A stretch of 64,000 bases of DNA from an uncultured Lachnospiraceae bacterium (GCA_910585635.1 CAJUFE010000012.1:39714-103713), one strand, 5' to 3'; positions 1-9,036 are shown, counted from the first letter of the stretch. A program made the numbers and translations. Notes: generated by a model not told the origin, from the letters alone.

Positions 1-777
1 CAATGAACCCATAAGGTCGACACTATAAGGATGACATGGTGCATCATAAAACGCGCCTACCGCCGCCTGTTCTACGATCTGTCCGCAATACATGATCGCG
101 ATCTCGTCACAGCATTGCGCCACTACCCCCAGGTCATGGGTGATAAAGACCCCCGACATCTTCCGTGTTTTGATCATCTGGATGATCAGATCCATGATCT
201 GGGCCTGCACCGTGACATCCAGCCCATTAGTCGCATCATCAGCGATCAAAAGTCTGGGCGAATTGACCAACGCCATAGCGATCATACATCTCTGTGCCAT
301 CCCGCCGCTCAGCTCATGGGGATAAGAATAGAAACGTCTTTGGGGATCCGGTATCCCCACCGCCTTGAGCATCTCTACAGCGATAGCCCTTGCCTCCTTC
401 TTTTTCATCGTACCATGGGCTATGCAGGTATCTACGATCTGGTCCCCCACAGTCAACAACGGATTTAGGTGCCCCCTTGCATTTGCCGCGATCAGGGAGA
501 TCTCCTTCCCTCTATACGCCCGGGCTTTATCCTCCGGCAACTGCAGGATATCGACCTCTTCTCCATAGATCACCCTGCCGGACTTGATGACCCCTGGCTT
601 ACGCACTCTCCCCATGATCGACGCGGCAGCCACGGATTTTCCAGAGCCACTCTCGCCTACCAGCCCAAGGAGTTGCCCTTCTTTTACTTCAAATGAGAGT
701 CCATTGACCACCTTCGCCTCTCCCTGTTTTACTTGAAAGGATGTATACAGCTCTTCAACTTTCAAAACACTCCCCAT
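1..777 (-). CDS. Oligopeptide ABC transporter ATP-binding protein, DppD-like, partial, degenerate ATPase site
   Basis: This is the nucleotide-binding subunit of a peptide-type ABC importer. The start codon and the first 259 residues are inside the window; the C-terminus lies beyond the left edge. Seen: Walker A GESGSGKS near residue 38, signature LSGGMAQR near 165, and a normal H-loop (FITHDLG). Two active-site positions are unusual. The Q-loop, usually an FQDP-like motif, reads IAANARGHLNP and lacks the glutamine. Walker B ends ADDATNGLDV, with aspartate where the catalytic glutamate of ADEPT is expected. The gene starts 6 bases after the stop of the upstream permease gene and is the fourth gene of the operon. 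The family is certain; an asymmetric transporter with a second, catalytic ATPase encoded outside the window is inferred. Confidence 0.9.
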   Translation of the reverse strand, partial: MGSVLKVEELYTSFQVKQGEAKVVNGLSFEVKEGQLLGLVGESGSGKSVAAASIMGRVRKPGVIKSGRVIYGEEVDILQLPEDKARAYRGKEISLIAANARGHLNPLLTVGDQIVDTCIAHGTMKKKEARAIAVEMLKAVGIPDPQRRFYSYPHELSGGMAQRCMIAMALVNSPRLLIADDATNGLDVTVQAQIMDLIIQMIKTRKMSGVFITHDLGVVAQCCDEIAIMYCGQIVEQAAVGAFYDAPCHPYSVDLMGSL

Positions 778-783
778 GTCGGA

Positions 784-1626
784 TCACCGCCTTTCCGGAT
801 TAAGATATAAGCGCAGAAAATCACCTACGAACGCAAATCCCAGCACAGTAAACGCGATGGAGACTCCCGGAAAAAACGCGCACCACCACTGTCCTGTAAG
901 GATCAAAGGCGCACCAGTAGAGATCATCGACCCCCACTCCGGGGTCGGAACACTGACCCCGGCTCCGATAAAGCTCAGACCAGCTGTCAACAATATGGCC
1001 GCCCCGATGTTCACGGACGCCTGGACCAGAGCTGGTCTAAGAGAATTCGGGAGCAGCTGCCGGAACATGATCGTGGTATCAGACATACCGGCAGCATGAG
1101 ATGCTTCCACAAATGGCCGGCTTTTTAGCGCCAGGACCTCTCCCCGGACAAACCGGAGGTAGATAGGGGCATTGACAAACGCGATGACAAAAATGATGTT
1201 CTGCATATTATTTCCTAGCACTGCTACTAACGCCATCGCTAAGATAAAAGCGGGGAATGCCTGGAACAGGTCGGCGATCCGCATCACGACCTCACCGAAC
1301 ACCCCTTCATAGTAACCCGCAAGGAGCCCTAAAACAATACCCGCCAGCAAGGACAGCATCGTCCCGCTAAAGCCGATGAACACATCGATCCGTATCGCAT
1401 AGATACATCGGGAAAAAATATCCATCCCGGCCTCATCTGTTCCAAAAAAGTGGGCTAGGCAAGGCGCCATCCTGTGATCAGCGGGATTCGTCCGGACTGG
1501 GTCATAAGGTACGATGGCCGGCGCCGCGACCCCCAAGAGCAACACCAGCAGCACGATCGCGAACCCGATCTGACCCTGGCGATCTTTCCGGAGCATAAAC
1601 AAAAAGTCTTTAAGAAACCGTTTCAT
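784..1626 (-). CDS. Peptide ABC transporter permease, DppC-like
   Basis: Inner permease subunit of a dipeptide/oligopeptide-type importer, 280 residues. The N-terminal cytoplasmic stretch and first membrane helix (about residues 15-37) lead into the conserved HFFGTDEAGMD segment typical of DppC/OppC. The C-terminal half carries several further helices and the EAA-type cytoplasmic loop around EASHAAGMS. The open frame extends further upstream into the preceding permease, but the ATG at 1626 has a GGAAAGGATG ribosome site and gives the family's normal length. It lies 14 bases after dppB-like and 6 bases before the ATPase gene, so it is cotranscribed with both. The substrate class (peptide or other small amide) is inferred from the family. 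Confidence 0.93.
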   Translation of the reverse strand: MKRFLKDFLFMLRKDRQGQIGFAIVLLVLLLGVAAPAIVPYDPVRTNPADHRMAPCLAHFFGTDEAGMDIFSRCIYAIRIDVFIGFSGTMLSLLAGIVLGLLAGYYEGVFGEVVMRIADLFQAFPAFILAMALVAVLGNNMQNIIFVIAFVNAPIYLRFVRGEVLALKSRPFVEASHAAGMSDTTIMFRQLLPNSLRPALVQASVNIGAAILLTAGLSFIGAGVSVPTPEWGSMISTGAPLILTGQWWCAFFPGVSIAFTVLGFAFVGDFLRLYLNPERR

Positions 1627-1640
1627 GTCATCATCCTTTC

Positions 1641-2651
1641 CTAAAACTTTATCCGCGGATCGATCGCCATCTGGATCAGATCGATGATCAGATATACCAC
1701 CATAGCGAAAAGCGTTGATACCAGTACAAAACCCTGTACAGCCGAATAATCCTTGTTCGCCAGAGCTGTGGTCACATATTGTCCCAGTCCGCCCCACGCA
1801 AATACCTTCTCGATCAGCACGGCTCCACCCAGCAAAAAGCTGAACATATTGCCCACAGTCATCACGACGGCCGGGAGCGCGTTCTTTAAGGCGTAGCCCA
1901 TGATCTTAAACTCCGATAACCCCAGCATATGGGAATGATGGATAAAATCTGAATCCAATATCTCCTGCATCGTAGAGCTCGTCATCTTCAGGATCGTCGC
2001 TCCGTTCACAAAGCCTAATGTGGCCACCGGCAATAGCAGATGGGCCGCCGAGCTTTTTAATGTCATCATGTTGCCCGTAAGGAGACTGTCCAGCACATAC
2101 ATGCCACTTATGCGACGCGGAGCTGACATGATCAGATCGAGGCGCCCCATGGGGGATACCGCCCAGCCCAGTGTCGTAAAGAAAATAAAGATCAGCATAA
2201 GTGCCAGCCAGAAATCCGCAAAGGCTCCGGCCAGCATCCCATATACAGAGGCGATCCTTGCCGCAATGCCTTTGGGCCTTCTGGCGGAGAGGACCGCAAG
2301 GGTCACTCCCACCGCCAGCGCAAAAAGAATGCTTAAAAAGATCAGTTCAAAGGTAGCCGGGAAACGGGTCGCCAGGTCATCGGTCACATTACTGCTGGTG
2401 AACCATGAATAACCAAGATCTCCATGTAGCACATTTTTTACATAGATGACAAATTGCTCCAATAAAGGCCTGTCCAACCCCATCTCCGCCTCCAGTGCTC
2501 TAATGGACTCCTCTGTCGCCATCGTTCCCAACAGTGCCTGTGCCGGGCTCCCTGGGAGCAAACGTATCAGCATAAAAGTGACAAAGGTCACGCCGAAAAA
2601 CAGCGGGATGAACACCAGGAGCCTCTTTACCAGATATTTGAAAAGTCGCAT
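1641..2651 (-). CDS. Peptide ABC transporter permease, DppB-like
   Basis: First permease subunit of the peptide-type importer, 336 residues, the usual DppB length. The N-terminus (YLVKRLLVFIPLFFGVTFVTF) forms the first membrane helix and is followed by RLLPGSPA, the family-typical start of the extracellular loop. Later helices flank the EAA-like loop (LKNALPAVV). The C-terminus ends with IDPRIKF, the usual DppB tail. It sits 15 bases after the substrate-binding protein gene and directly before dppC-like. It would form the membrane channel as a heterodimer with the DppC-like subunit. Confidence 0.95.
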   Translation of the reverse strand: MRLFKYLVKRLLVFIPLFFGVTFVTFMLIRLLPGSPAQALLGTMATEESIRALEAEMGLDRPLLEQFVIYVKNVLHGDLGYSWFTSSNVTDDLATRFPATFELIFLSILFALAVGVTLAVLSARRPKGIAARIASVYGMLAGAFADFWLALMLIFIFFTTLGWAVSPMGRLDLIMSAPRRISGMYVLDSLLTGNMMTLKSSAAHLLLPVATLGFVNGATILKMTSSTMQEILDSDFIHHSHMLGLSEFKIMGYALKNALPAVVMTVGNMFSFLLGGAVLIEKVFAWGGLGQYVTTALANKDYSAVQGFVLVSTLFAMVVYLIIDLIQMAIDPRIKF

Positions 2652-2666
2652 CCTTTCCTCCGATCT

Positions 2667-4367
2667 TTATTCCTGCCGATACATATAGTTCCATCCTAGC
2701 TCATTTACCGCGTTCCACTGAGGCGCCTGGATATCCGAACGCATAGCCGCTTTATAGCCTGGAGCTGAGATATACATCCACAGTGGGTCTTCTTTCACCG
2801 TGATCTCCTGGATACGTTCAGCACATCGCATGCGCACATCCTGATCCAGTGTTGCCATCATCTCCGCATATAGCGCGTCCACCTCTTCGTTTTTGTATCT
2901 GCCCATGTTCATGATCCCGTCAGAGATCGCGTATAAGCTGAACCCCAACGCCGGATCCGGGCTTCCTGGTGAATCCGTGATCGCAAACAATCCACCCATA
3001 GTACCGCTAGACACTCTGGACCAGAAATCACCGGACTGTACCTTTTGTATCGTCAGCTCAACGCCGATCTCCCGAAGGCTGCTCTGCAAAAAGATCGCGA
3101 TCTGCTCATGCTGGGATTGACTTGCTTCGATCACCATATCCAGCTTAAATCCATCGCCATATCCGGCCTCCGCAAGCAATGCTCTTGCCTTTTCCAGATC
3201 AGTCCCATACTCCCAGAACTCTTTTGTATAGCCCGGATAGATCGATGGGACAGGGCTGTAAAGAGGGGAAGCCTCTCCCAGATATACGGTATCCAGGATG
3301 TCCTGATAGGGGGCCGCATAGGAAAGAGCCTGGCGTACTTTGGGATCGTCCAACGGCGCGATCGAATGATCAAAGCCAACGAATGTCATCCTGTTTCCCG
3401 TATAGTCCAATACTTTGACATCTTCCTTCCCTGCCAGCTCATGGAGCTCCGCATCCGTAAGATCCAACGCGATATCCAGATCCCCGCTCATGAGCATGGC
3501 CGCGCGGTTAGCTGACTCAGGGATCTCTTTTACGATGACATCATCAAACCAAGAGACCGCATCCTGGTCCCAATAATCTGTGAACTTTTCTAGTACGACC
3601 TGCTGCCCGGGAGTAAATTCTTTTAGTTTATAGGGACCGTATCCCGCTTCATGGGTGTTCATCCACTGCGGATCCTTTTTTAATGGCTCGCCGGATGCTT
3701 TGCTATCATAGATGAAAGTCTGTACATGGGCCAGGTTCGATAAAGCCATAGGATTAGGACTTTTCGTCGTGATAGAATATGTATAGTCATCGATCACCTT
3801 TATCTGCGCGACATCTTCTATCCCCTGGTTCTTTGCTGTAAAAGTCCATGTAGAGGTCTGGTTCTCAAAGGCAGACTGAAATTTATATACAATGTCTGCC
3901 GCTGTCAGTTCATTCCCATCATGGCTTTTGATCCCTTTCTTTAATCTTACAGTCATGGTCAGTCCATCCTCAGAAAATGTACAGGACTCTGCCATGCGCG
4001 GGACCAGATCCGCATTAAAATCGGGTACCAGAAAACCAGACTCATCTTTCTCATAGGGATAAAGAAATTGATAATCGTTCATATTCCTTACCACCATCGT
4101 GACCACTCCAGAATTATGGTAATCCATATCCAATCCATCTGCAGTGGCCGGGACACCGATCAACAATGTCCGATCCCGTACAGACCCCAGGCTCTCTCCT
4201 TCTTTGGTCTGCCCCACAGTCTCCGTGCTCCTGTTATCTGTGGTACCAGCCCCTTCCTCTTTCCGGGGTTCTCCTGCGCATGCCGTCGTCAGCATCAGTA
4301 CTACGCCAAGAGTGAACGCAACGGATCTTTTCTTCGAGTGTCTCTTCCATTTCATCTGTTCCATCAT
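2667..4367 (-). CDS. Extracellular solute-binding lipoprotein, family 5 (peptide type)
   Basis: Substrate-binding lipoprotein of the importer, 566 residues, slightly longer than typical DppA/OppA proteins. Residues 1-30 are a lipoprotein signal: a basic start, a hydrophobic core and lipobox LTTAC with Cys30. A Ser/Thr/Glu-rich linker follows, then the SBP_bac_5 fold, including the GNRMTFVGFDHS and DPKVRQALSYA segments typical of the family. The ATG pair at 4367 follows GAGGAGGAAG. It is the promoter-proximal gene of the operon and is transcribed away from the dehydrogenase gene at 4749. Family 5 proteins bind peptides, nickel, opines and other ligands; the neighbouring cyclic-amide enzymes suggest a small amide or peptide-like ligand. 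Confidence 0.95.
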   Translation of the reverse strand: MMEQMKWKRHSKKRSVAFTLGVVLMLTTACAGEPRKEEGAGTTDNRSTETVGQTKEGESLGSVRDRTLLIGVPATADGLDMDYHNSGVVTMVVRNMNDYQFLYPYEKDESGFLVPDFNADLVPRMAESCTFSEDGLTMTVRLKKGIKSHDGNELTAADIVYKFQSAFENQTSTWTFTAKNQGIEDVAQIKVIDDYTYSITTKSPNPMALSNLAHVQTFIYDSKASGEPLKKDPQWMNTHEAGYGPYKLKEFTPGQQVVLEKFTDYWDQDAVSWFDDVIVKEIPESANRAAMLMSGDLDIALDLTDAELHELAGKEDVKVLDYTGNRMTFVGFDHSIAPLDDPKVRQALSYAAPYQDILDTVYLGEASPLYSPVPSIYPGYTKEFWEYGTDLEKARALLAEAGYGDGFKLDMVIEASQSQHEQIAIFLQSSLREIGVELTIQKVQSGDFWSRVSSGTMGGLFAITDSPGSPDPALGFSLYAISDGIMNMGRYKNEEVDALYAEMMATLDQDVRMRCAERIQEITVKEDPLWMYISAPGYKAAMRSDIQAPQWNAVNELGWNYMYRQE

Positions 4368-4441
4368 CTTCCTCCTCTTTCTTGCCTGTCTTCCTTTTTT
4401 TGTATCATTTCCAGCGTCGTCTTTTTCTAACTTTTTGTTTT

Positions 4442-4507
4442 ATATTAACATCCCTCATTGTCTTTTTCAATACAAAAATCATACTTTTTGTTATGTTTGT
4501 ATGATTT
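4442..4507 (-). promoter_or_regulatory. Promoter and inverted repeat upstream of the peptide-transporter operon
   Basis: On the minus strand TTGAAA (4465-4470) and TAATAT (4442-4447) are separated by 17 bases, a good sigma-A-type promoter about 75 bases before the lipoprotein start. A perfect 9-base inverted repeat, AAATCATAC (4476-4484) and GTATGATTT (4499-4507), lies just upstream of the -35, where an activator could bind. The whole 381-base gap 4368-4748 is AT-rich and separates two divergent operons. I see no convincing plus-strand promoter, although one must serve the gene at 4749. Confidence 0.5.
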
Positions 4508-4748
4508 GTATATGTTTTATGTGTCGTTTTGTGCATAATGCCCTTTATTGTTTCATATTTCTTCCTTTTCATGCTTTTTTATCCAAATTATACAGTATTT
4601 TTATTCTTCTCCGTATCTTGACATTTTGGAGTTTTTCGATTATCATTAGGTCATCCAGAGTGTTTTCGCACCTTTTTCTAACTTTTTTTCATATAACTTA
4701 TTGTAAGATATTGTACATCGATCGTTCCGTCTTTGAAAGGAGTAAGCT

Positions 4749-5507
4749 ATGCGCTTAGAAAAAAAAGTCGCCGTTATCGCCGGAGCCGGTTGCGGTAACG
4801 GGATGGGAAGGAGTTTTCCGGAAGCCTTCGCGAAGGAAGGCGCCGATCTGGTATTGAACTATCATAAACAGCCCTCAGGACAAATGGAGGACTACATAGA
4901 AAGCTTGCGTTCTTATGGTGTAAAGGTCTTTGGGCTAGAAGGAGATATATCTCAGGAGGCCACTGCCCGCGACCTGATCGGGCTGGCGGTCAAGGAATTC
5001 GGCCGTGTTGACATCTTATTAAACACCCAGGGGATAACAGGAGAAGCACTCACGGAGGAGCTCTCTCTAGAGCAATGGGAGCGCATGCACGCTGTCCACC
5101 TGACCAGTATGTTCTTGACCTGCCGCTACGCAGTCCCGATCATGAAGCAGCAGCGTTATGGCCGGATCATCAACATCGCCTCTCAAACAGGCCAAAAGGG
5201 CGCTGTGCGATTGTCCCATTATGCCTCTGCCAAAGCCGGGATCATCGGCTTCACAAAATGTCTTGCCCGAGAGACCGGTGCCTATAATATCACCGTCAAC
5301 TGCATCGCCCCCGGGCCGATCCAGACACAAATGCTGGATGCGGCCAGCGATAGCTGGAAGCAGGACAAGCTGGCTGAACTGGTGCTCCCCCGCTTTGGGC
5401 TCTTAGAAGAAGTCACGCCCACCGCGATCTTTTTAGCATCCGAACCAGATGGAAACCTGTATACCGGACAGACGTTGGGGCCAAACTGCGGGGATGTCAT
5501 GCTGTAA
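4749..5507 (+). CDS. SDR-family NAD(P)-dependent oxidoreductase
   Basis: Short-chain dehydrogenase/reductase of 252 residues, a typical classical SDR length. Seen: an N-terminal Rossmann strand and glycine motif AGAGCGNGMG (the usual TGxxxGxG is modified), the NTQG segment (NNAG in most relatives), INIAS with the catalytic serine, and YASAK carrying catalytic Tyr and Lys. The PGPIQTQM segment after the active site is typical of FabG-like members. AAAGGAG precedes the ATG. It is the first gene of a plus-strand operon with an M20 amidohydrolase, a hydantoinase-like enzyme and an HpaI-type aldolase. A role in oxidising a hydroxylated intermediate of the same substrate is inferred. The first N of NNAG is retained. 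Confidence 0.92.
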   Translation: MRLEKKVAVIAGAGCGNGMGRSFPEAFAKEGADLVLNYHKQPSGQMEDYIESLRSYGVKVFGLEGDISQEATARDLIGLAVKEFGRVDILLNTQGITGEALTEELSLEQWERMHAVHLTSMFLTCRYAVPIMKQQRYGRIINIASQTGQKGAVRLSHYASAKAGIIGFTKCLARETGAYNITVNCIAPGPIQTQMLDAASDSWKQDKLAELVLPRFGLLEEVTPTAIFLASEPDGNLYTGQTLGPNCGDVML

Positions 5508-5563
5508 GGCTGTGATCCCATAGCGCGATGAAAAAGCGCTCCAAAAATGATAGGGAGGTCAAA

Positions 5564-6793
5564 ATGACAGAACTAGAGAAAAAGGTATTAGATCTGATCG
5601 ATGAAGATGAGGTCATCGCATTCCTCCAGGCATTGATACGGGCCAGGAGCGACTATCCACCTGGAGATACACGAAAGATATGTCAGATATGTCTAGACAA
5701 ATTACATAGCTGTGGGATCGATGCTGGAATTTTCACACCTCCCCAGCAGATCAAAAATCCGAAGGACCAGTACTCTTCCGACCTGTATCCCAGCGTCATC
5801 GGCACGATAAAAGGGACTGGTAATGGTCCCGTCCTTCTGCTCAATGCGCATATCGACACCGTACCCGCCGGAGATCTGTCCCAGTGGGACCATGATCCTT
5901 TTGGCGGAGAACTGTCAGATGGCATGATCTATGGACGAGGGGCCGGCGATGATAAAGGTTCGGTATGTGCCCAGATCATGGCGGCCACTATGATCAAGCG
6001 GGCTAATATCCCTCTGAAAGGGACGCTCCTGATCAACCCTGTATCCGACGAAGAAGCAAACAGCTGCCGGGGCGCCAAATGGCTGCGGGACGAAGGGATC
6101 CTCAAACCGGATCTGGCGATCATAGGTGAGCAGACCGATAACACGATCGCCGTAGCAGAACGGGCTGTGGTCTTTCTCCGGATCACGATCCACGGCCGCG
6201 CCTGCCATGGCGCGATGCCATGGGAAGGGAGCAACGCGACCATACATATGGCCGATCTTATCCATGCCCTCAATACACAGCTCCTTCCTGAAGTGCAGCA
6301 GATCAAACATAAATACCTTCCGTCCACGACCCTTTCTGCCACCCATATCTATGGAGGGCATCAGGTCAATGTGATCCCGGAGACCTGTACCCTGGAGATC
6401 GATTGCCGTCTCGTTCCAGGTGTTTCTGAAGGATATATCCTGCGGTCCTTAGATGATATCCTATGCAGGCTGTCCGAACACGGGCAACGATTTCAGTATG
6501 AGATCGAGGTCACAAATTCTGAAAACGGTGTGGTCACGGATACCGACCCCGGCCATCCACTGATACAGGCCATGACCACATCTCTGGAAGAGGTGACCGG
6601 AAGGCCTGCAGAACTGACAGGCTATAAGCAAGCCAGCGACGGCCGTGTATTTGCGAAGCTGGGCATCCCCATCGCCATCTTCGGACCCGGGGATCCAGGC
6701 TTGGGTCACTCACCAAATGAAGGCATCCCGGTCCGACAGCTTTTGGATGCTACAAAAGCCCTAGCTCTGTCCATCGTCCGCATACTTGCATGA
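5564..6793 (+). CDS. M20-family metallo-amidohydrolase (ArgE/DapE/carboxypeptidase-like)
   Basis: Zinc-dependent hydrolase of the M20 family, 409 residues. Metal and catalytic motifs are present in order: AHIDTVP near residue 95, GRGAGDDKG near 125, SDEEA near 158 and the C-terminal LGHSPNEG near 384. A dimerisation domain lies between about 190 and 300. An ATG at 5528 is also in frame, but the ATG at 5564 has AGGGAGG just upstream and matches the family N-terminus. The stop overlaps the ribosome site of the next gene. Members hydrolyse N-acyl or N-carbamoyl amino acids or small peptides. Next to a hydantoinase-like enzyme, a ring-opened N-carbamoyl or N-acyl product is a plausible substrate, but this is inference. 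Confidence 0.92.
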   Translation: MTELEKKVLDLIDEDEVIAFLQALIRARSDYPPGDTRKICQICLDKLHSCGIDAGIFTPPQQIKNPKDQYSSDLYPSVIGTIKGTGNGPVLLLNAHIDTVPAGDLSQWDHDPFGGELSDGMIYGRGAGDDKGSVCAQIMAATMIKRANIPLKGTLLINPVSDEEANSCRGAKWLRDEGILKPDLAIIGEQTDNTIAVAERAVVFLRITIHGRACHGAMPWEGSNATIHMADLIHALNTQLLPEVQQIKHKYLPSTTLSATHIYGGHQVNVIPETCTLEIDCRLVPGVSEGYILRSLDDILCRLSEHGQRFQYEIEVTNSENGVVTDTDPGHPLIQAMTTSLEEVTGRPAELTGYKQASDGRVFAKLGIPIAIFGPGDPGLGHSPNEGIPVRQLLDATKALALSIVRILA

Positions 6794-6807
6794 AAGGAGG
6801 TCTTACC

Positions 6808-8166
6808 TTGTACGATCTAGTCATCCGTGGAGCTAATGTCGTCACTGCACAAGGTGTGTCCCCATTAACTGTAGCGGTCCAAGATGGCGTGACCGCCGCA
6901 CTCATCAGCCCTCACATTTCCGTTGAAGGCGGACAGGTCCTGGACCTTGATGGTCTGTATCTCCTCCCCGGAGCCATCGACCCACATAGTCATGTCACAT
7001 ATTGTGATGACTTTTTCCACGGGACGCAGACTGCCGCCAGCGGAGGCGTGACCACCATCATCGAAATGCCGCTCTCACTGACCCTTCCTGCCGCGACCAC
7101 TCCTGAGGTTTTTAACGACCGCATCGCACTGGGCCGAACAGAAAGTGTCGTGGACTTTGCTCTGTGGGGAGGCATCCAGCCAGACACCATCACCCAGTCC
7201 GAGCGATTGTTCGATCTAGGTGCGGCTTCCCTGAAAGTTTTCATGAACTATGTAGGAGAAGAATATAAGTATTTTGACGACTATCCCCTCCTATGTTTGA
7301 TGGAACAGGTAAAGAAATGCCATGGTCTGATCGGCGTCCACGCTGAAAACGGAGATATATGTGCCGGTCTGTCCCGCAGGTACCGGGAGATGGGCTATGG
7401 CCCAGAGCACTACAGCCGCGCCAGACCGATCCTTGCTGAAAGCGAGGCCGTGGAACGTTTATGCCTTATGGCGCTCCAGACAGGCTGCCCTGTCCATGTA
7501 TGCCACGTGACAGCTCCAGAAGTGGCTAAAACGATCCTGAGAGCCAGAAAAAAAGGGGCTGCGATCACCTTCGAGACCTGCCCCCATTATCTGTATCTGA
7601 CCGACCAGGATATCGCCGTCTATGGAGCCTATGCAAAATGCAATCCTCCCATGCGAGATAAAACGCAGCAGGAAGGGTTATGGGAATTGCTAAAACAAGG
7701 AGCGATCGACTGCATCGGGAGCGACCACAGCGCATACTCTCCCGCGCAAAAAGAATACGCTCCGTTCTGGGATGCTCCAGGCGGCTTTCCTGGTATGGAT
7801 CTCATGCTGCCTATCTTGATCTCTGAAGGGGTCCATAAACGCGGAGTACACTGGGAGACTATAGCAGAGGTGACCTCTGGCAACCCAGCCAGGATATTTG
7901 GCCTATCCCACAAAAAGGGATCTATACAGATCGGAAAGGACGCCGACTTTGCTGTCATCGATCCCCATAAGGAATGGACATTCCACGCCAGTCAATGTTT
8001 TTATGGCAACCGCTCCGAAAATTATCCCTATGAAGGCAGGGTCTTTAAAGGGCAAGTCCTTGCGACCCTAGTACGGGGCAAGACCGTATTCCAGCACGGG
8101 AAGATCCTCACCCCACCTGGATACGGGCAGTATGTCTCCAGCTTACATGGAGGTCAGCAAACATGA
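6808..8166 (+). CDS. Dihydropyrimidinase/hydantoinase/allantoinase-like cyclic amidohydrolase
   Basis: Amidohydrolase-superfamily enzyme that opens cyclic amides, imides or ureides; 452 residues. Metal-site motifs are complete: His-Ser-His in IDPHSHVTY (residues 60-62), the carboxylated lysine in SLKVFMNY (about 145), HAENGD (about 180), CHVTAPE (about 234) and SDHSAY (about 312), so a binuclear metal centre is expected. An ATG at 6790 overlaps the previous stop, but AAAGGAGG lies at 6793-6800 and the TTG at 6808 gives the standard family N-terminus (YDLVIRGANVVTA), so I chose TTG. The next gene overlaps it by 4 bases (ATGA). Hydantoinase, dihydropyrimidinase and allantoinase cannot be told apart safely here. 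Confidence 0.92.
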   Translation: MYDLVIRGANVVTAQGVSPLTVAVQDGVTAALISPHISVEGGQVLDLDGLYLLPGAIDPHSHVTYCDDFFHGTQTAASGGVTTIIEMPLSLTLPAATTPEVFNDRIALGRTESVVDFALWGGIQPDTITQSERLFDLGAASLKVFMNYVGEEYKYFDDYPLLCLMEQVKKCHGLIGVHAENGDICAGLSRRYREMGYGPEHYSRARPILAESEAVERLCLMALQTGCPVHVCHVTAPEVAKTILRARKKGAAITFETCPHYLYLTDQDIAVYGAYAKCNPPMRDKTQQEGLWELLKQGAIDCIGSDHSAYSPAQKEYAPFWDAPGGFPGMDLMLPILISEGVHKRGVHWETIAEVTSGNPARIFGLSHKKGSIQIGKDADFAVIDPHKEWTFHASQCFYGNRSENYPYEGRVFKGQVLATLVRGKTVFQHGKILTPPGYGQYVSSLHGGQQT

Positions 8167-8957
8167 ACGAACAGATGATACAGGAATTCCGCCAACGTTT
8201 GTCTGACGGACAAAAAGTGATCGGGCCTTTTATGAAAACATGCGATCCGGCATTTGTTGAAGCTGCTGGATGGGCCGGGATGGATTTTGTGATCTTAGAT
8301 ATGGAGCATGGGCCTATAAATATCCAAAACCTCCAGAACAACATCCGTGCCAGCCAGGTAGCCGGTGTTTTTCCGGTCGTACGGGTTGGCAGCATCAGTG
8401 AAGAAGCTATCGGGAGAGCCCTGGATATAGGTGCAGCAGCGATAGAGGTACCGCAGATATGCACCGCCCAGGATGCACGTCGTGCTATAGAACTAGCCAG
8501 GTTCCATCCGCTAGGACACAGAGGTGTATGTCGTTTTGTACGGTCCGCCCATTATTCAAACCTCCCAAAGGAAGGATATTTTCGCTCTGCCAATGAGATC
8601 CTTATCATCGCGCAGCTGGAAGGGACCGAAGCGATCAAGAACCTGGAAGACATCCTGGAAGTCCCAGGCATCGATATCCTCTTTATCGGCCCCTATGATC
8701 TGTCTCAAAGTCTGGGGGTCCCAGGTCAGGTGACCCATCCTGATGTGATCAGGCAGATGCAGACCATCGTAGACCGGGCAAAAGAGAAGCAGATCACCGT
8801 CGGGACATTTTCTGACAGCCCTGAGACCTTGGCGTTATGGGCTGGAGCAGGTGTCCAATATATCGCTTATTCTGTGGATGTGGGACTGTTCACAGACACC
8901 TGCCGGGGATTGAAAAAACAGTTCACAGCATTGGACACACCGCTGGGATCTGCCTAA
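8163..8957 (+). CDS. HpcH/HpaI-family aldolase
   Basis: Class II pyruvate/2-oxo-acid aldolase of 264 residues, close in length to HpaI, GarL and RhmA. Family residues are visible: LDMEHGP with the catalytic histidine, VVRVGS with the substrate arginine, EVPQICTAQDARRA, QLEGTEA with a metal-binding glutamate and FIGPYDLSQSLG with the metal-binding aspartate. It begins inside the stop of the hydantoinase-like gene (ATGA overlap) and ends the operon before a terminator. These enzymes split 2-keto-3-deoxy acids into pyruvate or a related oxo-acid and an aldehyde, so this may be the carbon-splitting step of the pathway. The exact substrate is unknown. Confidence 0.93.
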   Translation: MNEQMIQEFRQRLSDGQKVIGPFMKTCDPAFVEAAGWAGMDFVILDMEHGPINIQNLQNNIRASQVAGVFPVVRVGSISEEAIGRALDIGAAAIEVPQICTAQDARRAIELARFHPLGHRGVCRFVRSAHYSNLPKEGYFRSANEILIIAQLEGTEAIKNLEDILEVPGIDILFIGPYDLSQSLGVPGQVTHPDVIRQMQTIVDRAKEKQITVGTFSDSPETLALWAGAGVQYIAYSVDVGLFTDTCRGLKKQFTALDTPLGSA

Positions 8958-8990
8958 GTTCCGTAGATTGATATAAAAGCATACGCAAGG

Positions 8991-9022
8991 GGCTGTCGTA
9001 ATACATGACAGCCTCCGTTTTT
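8991..9022 (+). terminator. Rho-independent terminator after the hydantoinase-type operon
   Basis: GGCTGTC (8991-8997) pairs with GACAGCC (9007-9013) across a 9-base loop, followed by CCG and five T. It lies between the converging aldolase gene and the MATE gene and ends the plus-strand operon. Confidence 0.75.
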
Positions 9023-9036
9023 CTCAGCACATTTTC

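Noticed and set aside
4144..4758. Plus-strand frame in the divergent promoter gap
   Set aside because: Ser/Phe-rich translation of AT-rich intergenic DNA, overlapping the lipoprotein gene antisense; no ribosome site.
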